From the NCBI GenBank assembly GCA_017538865.1, contig JAFYIA010000078.1, positions 1 through 6,560 on the forward strand: 6,560 nt of DNA, given 5' to 3'. This document shows, in pieces, positions 1 through 5,627 of this stretch. The notes under the pieces are model-generated. The model was not told the origin of the DNA. It searched no databases and was given only the letters and a program-made list of their open reading frames with translations. A program made the position numbers and the translations under genes. Each line of letters opens with the position of its first letter. Within the stretch, counting starts at the first letter, position 1. The DNA comes from Aeriscardovia sp. Lineage in GTDB: Bacteria > Actinomycetota > Actinomycetes > Actinomycetales > Bifidobacteriaceae.

Positions 1-308
1 AAGGGGAGGGGAGGTACTCTTCCCGCCTCGGAGAAGACATAGAGGCCGTAACCTCCTCCCTCGGGGAGGCGGGGATCGAAGTCAGATCCGCTTCCCCCCT
101 CTCTTTGGGGCAGGTCGAGGCCCTGAAGGCCGCCTTCGCCAAAAAGCTCGGAAGGCCTGTGCACCTTCGTCAGATTGCGGACCCCTCCCTCGTCGGAGGC
201 TTTACCGTCCGCTCAGGCGCCGAGGTCACCGACATGAGCGCGGGCTCCCAGCTTCAGGCCCTGAAATCGGCCGTGGAGGAAAAAATGGCCTTTTGCGCAA
301 AAATTTAA
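1..308 (+). CDS. atpH: ATP synthase F1 delta subunit, C-terminal part (5'-truncated by window edge)
   Basis: This is the C-terminal part of the delta subunit, which forms the peripheral stalk that joins the F1 head to the Fo b subunits on the cytoplasmic face of the membrane. The frame is open from the left edge (first full codon at position 3) and gives 101 residues before TAA at 306-308. The family signature of the C-terminal domain is visible: a 'SASPLSLGQVEALKAAF' segment, then KKLGRPVHL, then ADPSLVGGFTVRSGAEVTD, followed by a final amphipathic helix. The gene lies 8 nt upstream of atpA in the standard H-A-G-D order. An internal ATG at 105 is not a sensible start, because the conserved domain begins well before it. 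Whether the missing N-terminus is a plain delta or a b-delta fusion, as in mycobacteria, cannot be seen here. Confidence 0.93.
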   Translation, partial: GEGRYSSRLGEDIEAVTSSLGEAGIEVRSASPLSLGQVEALKAAFAKKLGRPVHLRQIADPSLVGGFTVRSGAEVTDMSAGSQLQALKSAVEEKMAFCAKI

Positions 309-312
309 GGAA
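307..312 (+). promoter_or_regulatory. Ribosome binding site of atpA
   Basis: An AAGGAA motif overlaps the atpH stop codon and ends 4 nt before the ATG at 317. It supports 317 rather than the in-frame ATG at 293 as the atpA start. The 293 start would lie inside atpH and would add eight residues (MRKNLRKQ) before the usual N-terminus. Confidence 0.7.
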
Positions 313-316
313 ACAA

Positions 317-1936
317 ATGACGGATTTGAAAATAGATCCGGGAAGGATACGCCAGGCCCTCGAGGAGTTCGCCGGCTCCTACTCCCCCTCCCTGCCCCCA
401 AGCGAGCAGGTGGGGAGGGTCGTGAACGCGGGCGACGGCATAGCCAGGGTGGCGGGGCTGCCCGGGTGCATGTCAAACGAGCTGCTCTCCTTCGAGGGAG
501 GGGTGCAGGGCCTGGCCTTCAACCTGGACGAGCAGGAGATAGGGGCCGTGATCCTGGGGGACTTTTCCGGGATTGAGGAGGGCCAGCCCGTCAAAAGGAC
601 GGGCAAAGTGCTCTCCGTCCCCGTGGGGGACGCGTACCTCGGGAGGGTCGTAGACCCCCTCGGCCGCCCCATAGACGGCCTGGGCGAGATCCGGTGCGAA
701 GAGAGCAGGATCCTCGAGGCCCAGGCGCCGGACGTAATACACAGGAAGTCTGTCCACGAGCCCATGGAGACGGGCATAAAGGCGATAGACGCCATGGTCC
801 CCATAGGCCGCGGGCAAAGGCAGCTGATAATCGGGGACAGGCAGACCGGCAAGACTGCGATCGCGCTCGACGCCATAATCAACCAGGGGAAGAACTGGGA
901 GAGCGGGGACCCCTCCAAGCAGGTGCGCTGCATCTACGTGGCCGTAGGGCAGAAGGGATCCACCATAGCGGGCGTCAGGGCCTCTTTGGAAGAGAACGGG
1001 GCCATGCGCTACACCACCATCGTGGCCGCCTCCGCCTCGGACTCGGCGGGCTTCAAGTACATCGCCCCCTACACGGGCTCGGCCATAGGGCAGCACTGGA
1101 TGTACTCCGGAAAGCACGTCCTTATAGTCTTCGACGACCTTTCAAAGCAGGCCGAGGCCTACAGGGCGATTTCCCTGCTCCTGCGCCGCCCGCCGGGGAG
1201 GGAGGCCTACCCGGGCGACGTCTTCTACCTCCACTCCCGCCTCCTCGAGCGCTGCGCCAAGCTCTCGGAAGACAAGGGCTCGGGATCCATGACGGGGCTG
1301 CCGATAGTGGAGACGAAGGCCAACGACATCTCCGCCTACATCCCCACCAACGTCATCTCCATAACCGACGGGCAGATCTTCCTCCAGTCCGACCTCTTCA
1401 ATTCCGGGCAGAGGCCCGCAATAGACGTGGGAAGGTCGGTTTCGAGGGTCGGGGGCGCGGCCCAGACCAAGGCCCTCAAAAAGGTCTCGGGGACCCTCAA
1501 GATCTCCCTGGCCCGCTATAGGGACCTTCAGGGCTTCGCCATGTTCTCTTCGGACCTCGACCCCGCCACCAAGGCGGAGCTGACCCGGGGATCGCGCCTG
1601 ATGGAGCTTTTAAAGCAGCCCCAGTTCCACCCGGTGCCCATGGAGAGGCAGGTGGTGCAGGTGTGGAGCGGGACCCACGGCAAGTACGACGACCTGGATC
1701 TGGAAGACGTACTGCGGTTCGCAGACGAGCTGTGCGACTGGCTGGAAGACGAGACCGGCATCCTGGGGGAGATCAGGAGCTCCAAGGACTTTTCCAAGGA
1801 CACCGAGGCGCAGCTGGAGAAGGCCGTGGAAGAGTTCCGCTCCAGGTTCATCACCCACACCGGGGAGCCCCTCGTGAAGGAGGCGGGGCCCGTGGGGGAG
1901 GTTGACCAGGAGAAGATGGTGGTGGGCCAGGCCTGA
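317..1936 (+). CDS. atpA: ATP synthase F1 alpha subunit
   Basis: This encodes the non-catalytic nucleotide-binding subunit (539 residues) that alternates with beta in the F1 hexamer. The N-terminus MTDLKIDPGRIRQALEEF matches the usual actinobacterial beginning, and an SD-like AAGGAA precedes it. The order is a beta-barrel domain (about 30-95), a P-loop GDRQTGKT at 173-180 with Lys179, the Walker B segment VLIVFDDLSKQ with Asp273, the segment DGQIFLQSDLF, and the arginine finger Arg377 in SVSRVGGAAQ. A helical C-terminal domain follows and ends in a charged tail, EKMVVGQA. Length and motifs are those of a complete, functional subunit. Position 373 is Arg (VGRSVSRVGG), where E. coli and mitochondrial alpha have Ile or Leu. 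The stop codon TGA shares one base with the atpG ATG, which implies translational coupling. The identification is certain. Only the exact start is a judgement. Confidence 0.98.
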   Translation: MTDLKIDPGRIRQALEEFAGSYSPSLPPSEQVGRVVNAGDGIARVAGLPGCMSNELLSFEGGVQGLAFNLDEQEIGAVILGDFSGIEEGQPVKRTGKVLSVPVGDAYLGRVVDPLGRPIDGLGEIRCEESRILEAQAPDVIHRKSVHEPMETGIKAIDAMVPIGRGQRQLIIGDRQTGKTAIALDAIINQGKNWESGDPSKQVRCIYVAVGQKGSTIAGVRASLEENGAMRYTTIVAASASDSAGFKYIAPYTGSAIGQHWMYSGKHVLIVFDDLSKQAEAYRAISLLLRRPPGREAYPGDVFYLHSRLLERCAKLSEDKGSGSMTGLPIVETKANDISAYIPTNVISITDGQIFLQSDLFNSGQRPAIDVGRSVSRVGGAAQTKALKKVSGTLKISLARYRDLQGFAMFSSDLDPATKAELTRGSRLMELLKQPQFHPVPMERQVVQVWSGTHGKYDDLDLEDVLRFADELCDWLEDETGILGEIRSSKDFSKDTEAQLEKAVEEFRSRFITHTGEPLVKEAGPVGEVDQEKMVVGQA

Positions 1937-2808
1937 TGGCGTCCCAGCTCGCTTTAAAGTCCAGGATCGCCTCCACCAAGTCCCTCTCCAAGGTCTTCCA
2001 GGCCCAGGAGATGATAGCCTCCGCGCACATCTCCCGGGCGAAGGCCAAGGCGTTGGCTTCCCGGCCCTATAGCGAGGCCGTGGAAGAGGCCGCAAAGAGA
2101 CTGGTCAGCCACGTCAAGGACGTAGACCACCCGATTTTCAGGCGCAACGAAAAGAGCCGGAAGTCCGCGGTCTTCCTAGTGACGGGAGACAGGGGCATGG
2201 CGGGGCCCTACAACGCCAACGCCATAAGGAAGGCCGAAGAGCTCCTGGCCCAGATCGAAAAAGACGGGAAGGAGCCCGCGCTCTTCACCTTCGGCAAGAG
2301 GGGTGCGGCGCACTTTTCCTCCAGGATGAAGGTCGAGCGGGGCTGGGAAGGACACTCCGACAACCCCCGCGCCGAAGAGGCCGACGAAGCTTCGAAAGCC
2401 CTGCTCTCCTCCTTCCTCGAAGGCGGGGCGGGGGAAGTGTACCTGGTCTACACGGAATTTGTGAACCTGGTGTCCCAAAAGGTGAGGGTCCTCAGGCTCC
2501 TGCCCATAGAGATCGTCAGGGCCAAGAACCCCGCCCCCGAGCCCCTCTACGAGTTCGAGCCCGATGCGGAAGACGCCCTGGACGCCCTCCTTCCCCGCTA
2601 CATCGCCTCCAGGATCTACGAGTGCCTGCTCTCCAGCGCGGCTTCGGAGACGGCGTCCAGGCAGAACGCCATGCACGCCGCCACCGAGAACGCCAAGGGC
2701 CTGATAAAGGATCTGACCATAAGCCTCAACAAGGCCCGGCAGGCGCAGATCACCCAGGAGCTGACCGAGATCATCTCAAGCGCAGACGCGCTGTCCAAGA
2801 AGAAGTGA
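1936..2808 (+). CDS. atpG: ATP synthase F1 gamma subunit
   Basis: This encodes the central rotor shaft (290 residues) that turns inside the alpha3-beta3 head and couples it to the Fo ring. The N-terminal coiled-coil helix MASQLALKSRIASTKSLSKV and the C-terminal helix are the two halves of the shaft. The C-terminal helix contains SETASRQNAMHAATENA at about 237-253 and ends in ITQELTEIISSADALSKKK. The central Rossmann-like domain carries TGDRGMAGPYNANAIRKAEE at about 83-102. In E. coli and many other bacteria the corresponding stretch is SDRGLCGGLN; the MAGPY form is what I recall from bifidobacteria. The ATG overlaps the atpA stop (TGATG) and no strong SD is seen, so translation probably depends on reinitiation after atpA. 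atpD starts one base after its stop. Confidence 0.97.
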   Translation: MASQLALKSRIASTKSLSKVFQAQEMIASAHISRAKAKALASRPYSEAVEEAAKRLVSHVKDVDHPIFRRNEKSRKSAVFLVTGDRGMAGPYNANAIRKAEELLAQIEKDGKEPALFTFGKRGAAHFSSRMKVERGWEGHSDNPRAEEADEASKALLSSFLEGGAGEVYLVYTEFVNLVSQKVRVLRLLPIEIVRAKNPAPEPLYEFEPDAEDALDALLPRYIASRIYECLLSSAASETASRQNAMHAATENAKGLIKDLTISLNKARQAQITQELTEIISSADALSKKK

Positions 2809-2809
2809 A

Positions 2810-4285
2810 ATGGCAGAAGAAGAACAACAAGCAAAGGCAGGGGACGGGGAGGATCCGCTCCTGGGGAGGGTGGTGAGAGTCCAGGGCACCGTCGTCGACG
2901 TGGAGTTCGCCCCGGGGCACGTTCCCGCCATCTATACGGCCCTCAAAGTAAAAATCAAGTCGCCCCAAAAGGGCGGCGCCGACAAGGATGTGGTGCTGGA
3001 GGTTGAGGCGCACCTGGGGGACTCCGTCGTCCGCACGGTGGCCCTGGGGCTCGTAGACGGCCTGGTGAGGGGGACCGAAGTCGAGAACACCGGCGCCCCC
3101 ATAAGCGTGCCCGTCGGCAAAGAGACTTTGGGCCACGTCTTCAACGTCACGGGGGACGTTTTGAACGCCAAGGACGGAGAAAGGATCGAAGTCAAAGAGA
3201 GGTGGCCCATACACAGGAAGCCCCCGGCCTTCGACCAGCTAGAATCCCAGACCAAGATGTTTGAGACGGGGATAAAGGTCATAGACCTGCTCACTCCCTA
3301 CGTGCAGGGGGGCAAAATCGGCCTCTTTGGGGGCGCGGGGGTCGGCAAGACCGTCCTCATCCAAGAGATGATAGCCCGGGTGGCCCAGAACCACGGGGGC
3401 GTCTCGGTGTTCGCGGGAGTGGGGGAGAGGACCCGAGAGGGCAACGACCTCATAGGAGAAATGACGGAGGCGGGCGTCCTCGACAAGACCGCGCTGGTCT
3501 TCGGGCAGATGGACGAGCCCCCGGGGACGAGGCTCAGGGTGCCCCTCACGGGCCTCACCATGGCCGAGTACTTCAGGGACGTGGCTGGCCAGGACGTGCT
3601 CCTGTTCATAGACAACATCTTCCGCTTCACCCAGGCTGGAAGCGAAGTGTCTACGCTGCTGGGGAGGATGCCTTCGGCCGTGGGCTACCAGCCCAACCTC
3701 GCAGACGAGATGGGGCAGCTGCAGGAGAGGATCACCTCCACCAAGGGGCACTCTATAACCTCCCTCCAGGCCGTCTACGTCCCTGCCGACGACTACACCG
3801 ACCCGGCGCCGGCCACTACCTTCGCGCACCTCGACGCCACGACCGAGCTTTCCAGGGACATCGCCTCCCGCGGCATCTACCCGGCGGTAGACCCCCTGTC
3901 CTCCACCTCCCGCATCCTCGACCCCCGCTATATCGGGGAAAAGCACTACGAGTGCGCCAATAGGGTCAAGGCCATCCTGCAGAGGAACCGCGAGCTCCAG
4001 GACATCATAGCCCTTATAGGGATAGACGAGCTGAGCGAAGAGGACAAGGCCACGGTGCAGAGGGCCAGGAAGATAGAGCAATTCCTGGGCCAGAACTTCT
4101 ACGTGGCAAAGCAGTTCACGGGGCTGGAGGGATCGTACGTGCCCGCCGACGAGACCATAGAGGCCTTCACCAGGATCTGCGACGGATACTACGACAAGGT
4201 CCCCGAACAGGCCTTCTCAAACATCGGGGGCATAGAGGACCTCGAAAGGAAGTGGAGCGAGCTCAAGAAGGAGTTCGGCGAGTAA
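2810..4285 (+). CDS. atpD: ATP synthase F1 beta subunit (catalytic)
   Basis: This is the catalytic subunit (491 residues), which synthesises or hydrolyses ATP at the alpha/beta interfaces. The first 16 residues (MAEEEQQAKAGDGEDP) are a hydrophilic extension before the beta-barrel that starts GRVVRVQGTVVDVEF. Catalytic motifs are intact: P-loop GGAGVGKT at 174-181 with Lys180 and Thr181, catalytic Glu206 in GERTREGND, Walker B VLLFIDNIFRFTQAGSE with Asp268, and the PSAVGYQP segment. The C-terminal lever motif DELSEED is at 406-412, where it contacts gamma. The gene begins one base after the atpG stop and overlaps atpC by one base. Its 27 Arg codons include 18 AGG, and its 29 Ile codons include 14 ATA, which is unusual for a gene this GC-rich. 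The identification is certain. Confidence 0.99.
   Translation: MAEEEQQAKAGDGEDPLLGRVVRVQGTVVDVEFAPGHVPAIYTALKVKIKSPQKGGADKDVVLEVEAHLGDSVVRTVALGLVDGLVRGTEVENTGAPISVPVGKETLGHVFNVTGDVLNAKDGERIEVKERWPIHRKPPAFDQLESQTKMFETGIKVIDLLTPYVQGGKIGLFGGAGVGKTVLIQEMIARVAQNHGGVSVFAGVGERTREGNDLIGEMTEAGVLDKTALVFGQMDEPPGTRLRVPLTGLTMAEYFRDVAGQDVLLFIDNIFRFTQAGSEVSTLLGRMPSAVGYQPNLADEMGQLQERITSTKGHSITSLQAVYVPADDYTDPAPATTFAHLDATTELSRDIASRGIYPAVDPLSSTSRILDPRYIGEKHYECANRVKAILQRNRELQDIIALIGIDELSEEDKATVQRARKIEQFLGQNFYVAKQFTGLEGSYVPADETIEAFTRICDGYYDKVPEQAFSNIGGIEDLERKWSELKKEFGE
4268..4273 (+). promoter_or_regulatory. Ribosome binding site of atpC
   Basis: A clear AAGGAG lies within the last codons of atpD, 11 nt before the ATG at 4285. 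It decides the atpC start: the earlier in-frame ATG at 4252 would overlap atpD by over 30 nt and add the non-family residues MERAQEGVRRV. Confidence 0.75.
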
Positions 4286-4545
4286 TGGCCGCAAAGTCCT
4301 TCGAAGTCACAGTGGCCTCCAAAGAGGGGCCTCTCTGGAAGGGGGAGGCCTCGCAGGTGGAGGTCCCGGCCCTGGGGGGAGGTATGACCTTCCTTCCGGG
4401 CCACTCCTCCTCCCTCGTGCTCCTTTCAAAGGGGGAGATGAAGGTGAAGTCCGAAAAGGACCTATCCTTCTCGGTTGAGGGTGGGTTCGCCTCCTTCGAC
4501 CATGACCGGATGGTGATCGCGGTCGACATCGGCCGAGCTGAGTGA
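4285..4545 (+). CDS. atpC: ATP synthase F1 epsilon subunit, short form without C-terminal helical domain
   Basis: This encodes the epsilon subunit of the rotor (86 residues), which sits at the foot of gamma and touches the c-ring. The sequence MAAKSFEVTVASKEGPLWKG, then QVEVPALGGGMTFLPGHSS, then a strand-rich GEMKVKSEKDLSFSVEGGFASFD is the usual N-terminal beta-sandwich. The family landmark is the G-x-M-x-x-LPGH segment. The protein stops at DIGRAE, about where the sandwich ends. The two-helix C-terminal domain that inhibits ATP hydrolysis in E. coli (epsilon of about 139 residues) is absent. This is not a truncation by mutation as far as can be seen: the stop is followed directly by the terminator, and short epsilons are known in some actinobacteria. 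The ATG overlaps the atpD stop (TAATG). It is the last gene of the operon. Confidence 0.95.
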   Translation: MAAKSFEVTVASKEGPLWKGEASQVEVPALGGGMTFLPGHSSSLVLLSKGEMKVKSEKDLSFSVEGGFASFDHDRMVIAVDIGRAE

Positions 4546-4550
4546 CCCCA

Positions 4551-4583
4551 TAAAAAATCCGCCCGGAAGGGCGGATATTTTTT
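4551..4583. terminator. Bidirectional intrinsic terminator between atpC and the convergent FKBP gene
   Basis: A perfect 8-bp stem pairs ATCCGCCC (4557-4564) with GGGCGGAT (4569-4576) around a GGAA loop. On the + strand it is followed by ATTTTTT, and on its left it is preceded by AAAAAA, which reads as a T tract on the - strand. It lies in the 47-nt gap between the stop codons of two convergent genes, so it should end transcription of the atp operon from the left and of the lipoprotein gene from the right. Confidence 0.92.
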
Positions 4584-4592
4584 GCCTTGGCG

Positions 4593-5579
4593 TCAGTTCC
4601 CCGCGCCCAGGATGTCTACGACGAAGACGAGGGTGGAGTTGGCCGGAATCCCGCTCTGGGCGTTGCTGCCGTACCCCATGCTAGGCGGGATTATGAGGAG
4701 CACCTGAGATCCCACAGTCTGGCCGGAGAGGCCCTTCTGGAAGCCCTCTATGGTGTTGGCCAGGGAGAAGGAGGCCGTGGTATTCCCTTCGTTCCACGTG
4801 GATTGGAAGAGCTTCTTGGTGGAAAGCACCCAGCCGCTGTACTTGACCACGACCGACCCTGAAGAAGAGACGACGGGGCCGGAGCCCTTGATGATGGTCT
4901 GCGCCACGAACTGGCCGTCGGACTTGTAGTTGTTAAAGTCCAGGCTAGGCTCCCCCGTGGAGGAATTGCTCGTCACCTTGGGGAGGTCGGCAGGGATGTT
5001 TTCGACCTGCGTCCCTTCTGCCTTTGACAGCGTCTTTACCACGCTCATAAGGGTCATAATGGATATGTAGGCGTCGCCGCTGTTCGCAGCGCCCGAGGCC
5101 GAGGAGCTTTCCTGGCTTCCCGGAGTCCCGAAGGCGATGGAGGCCCCGACTTTCTGGGAGGAAATCACCTGCTCAAAGTCGGCGTCCATGGAGCTGTTCA
5201 GCGTCAGAGAGCACGACGGCGCCTCCTTCCAGGTCGAATCTATCTGGGATCCCGTCCGGGCGTTGTAGACCATGTACTGGTAGCACACGGTGTCGCCCTC
5301 TTTGAGCTTGGCGCCGGTGCCGGGGATAAGGACGGCGTAGGACTTTTGGGAAATCGTCATCGGGGTTTTGAAGTGGACCTGGGGCTCCTGCCCGCTTTCC
5401 CCCGTGGCGCTGACGCCTTCGAGCTTGGCCAGGGAGGAAGAGGCTGAAGTCGAGGAGGAGGACGAAGAAGAGGAAGAGGAGTTGCCGCAGGCGGCCAGGG
5501 CCGCGCACATCCCCGCCGCCGCCACGGCGGCCAGGAGCAGCTTTACGGCCTTGGACCTATGAATATGCACGTTAAACAT
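4593..5579 (-). CDS. Secreted lipoprotein with tandem FKBP-type peptidyl-prolyl cis-trans isomerase domains
   Basis: This is a predicted lipid-anchored foldase (328 residues) acting on proteins outside the membrane by cis-trans isomerisation of prolyl bonds. A signal peptide with basic residues (HRSKAVK) and a hydrophobic stretch (14-30) ends in lipobox LAAC, with lipidated Cys31. A Ser-rich linker (about 34-49) follows. Domain 1 (about 79-180) is FKBP-like but degenerate, with no Tyr82-flap equivalent. Domain 2 (about 222-325) is a recognisable FKBP with Tyr247, Phe258, Phe271, Ile277, Tyr303 and Phe319 at FKBP12 pocket positions 26, 36, 46, 56, 82 and 99. Asp37 is replaced by Gln259 and Trp59 by Phe280, so activity may be altered. 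The start at 5579 is chosen because an in-frame ATG at 5639 would add 20 residues before the signal peptide and overlap the divergent gene. Cys99 and Cys123 could form a disulfide. Confidence 0.9.
   Translation of the reverse strand: MFNVHIHRSKAVKLLLAAVAAAGMCAALAACGNSSSSSSSSSSTSASSSLAKLEGVSATGESGQEPQVHFKTPMTISQKSYAVLIPGTGAKLKEGDTVCYQYMVYNARTGSQIDSTWKEAPSCSLTLNSSMDADFEQVISSQKVGASIAFGTPGSQESSSASGAANSGDAYISIMTLMSVVKTLSKAEGTQVENIPADLPKVTSNSSTGEPSLDFNNYKSDGQFVAQTIIKGSGPVVSSSGSVVVKYSGWVLSTKKLFQSTWNEGNTTASFSLANTIEGFQKGLSGQTVGSQVLLIIPPSMGYGSNAQSGIPANSTLVFVVDILGAGN
5462..5480. repeat. TCN trinucleotide tract encoding a poly-Ser linker
   Basis: On the - strand a low-complexity run of TCC, TCT and TCG codons encodes part of a stretch of ten serines just after the lipidated Cys31 of the FKBP lipoprotein. 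The codons are mixed, so it is an imperfect repeat that probably serves as a flexible tether from membrane to folded domain. On the + strand it reads as a meaningless poly-Glu frame. Confidence 0.7.
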
Positions 5580-5585
5580 CTGATT

Positions 5586-5591
5586 TATAAT
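5586..5591 (+). promoter_or_regulatory. Candidate -10 element for the divergent membrane-protein gene
   Basis: A perfect TATAAT lies in an AT-rich island within otherwise GC-rich DNA. A transcript starting about 7 nt downstream would begin near 5598 and carry a leader of about 30 nt before the GTG at 5628. No good -35 hexamer is visible at 16-18 nt spacing, so the call rests on the -10 match and its position. Confidence 0.45.
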
Positions 5592-5592
5592 A
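5587..5592 (-). promoter_or_regulatory. Candidate -10 element for the FKBP lipoprotein gene, possibly leaderless
   Basis: On the - strand the hexamer TATTAT (TANNNT type) is followed by exactly 7 nt before the ATG at 5579. Initiation at the usual distance would place the first transcribed base at or next to the start codon, giving a leaderless mRNA. This fits the lack of an SD sequence upstream of the ATG. No clear -35 is visible. The element overlaps the + strand TATAAT almost entirely. Confidence 0.45.
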
Positions 5593-5627
5593 AGCTGTAA
5601 TGTAAACTTTTGAGAGCGAAGGCGGCC

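Noticed and set aside
1..16. G-rich left edge as a possible G-quadruplex
   Set aside because: Only two runs of four G plus a GG are present, too few G tracts, and the stretch is ordinary atpH coding sequence.
473..1117. Long - strand open frame opposite atpA
   Set aside because: It is antisense to a fully conserved gene, has a low-complexity Gly/Val/Arg/Pro composition and no recognisable domain. GC-rich coding DNA commonly leaves such frames open.
694..1521. 275-codon + strand frame within atpA
   Set aside because: It is a frame-shifted reading of atpA, rich in Arg, Gly and His, without domain features.
3239..4081. 280-codon - strand open frame opposite atpD
   Set aside because: It is a shadow of the beta subunit frame, with no family features and no RBS.
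5368..5562. + strand frame with a poly-Glu run
   Set aside because: It is the antisense of the Ser-rich linker and signal peptide of the FKBP lipoprotein.
5601..5606. TTTACA on the - strand as the -35 of the FKBP promoter
   Set aside because: Its spacing to the TATTAT hexamer is only 8 nt, far short of the 16-18 nt needed.
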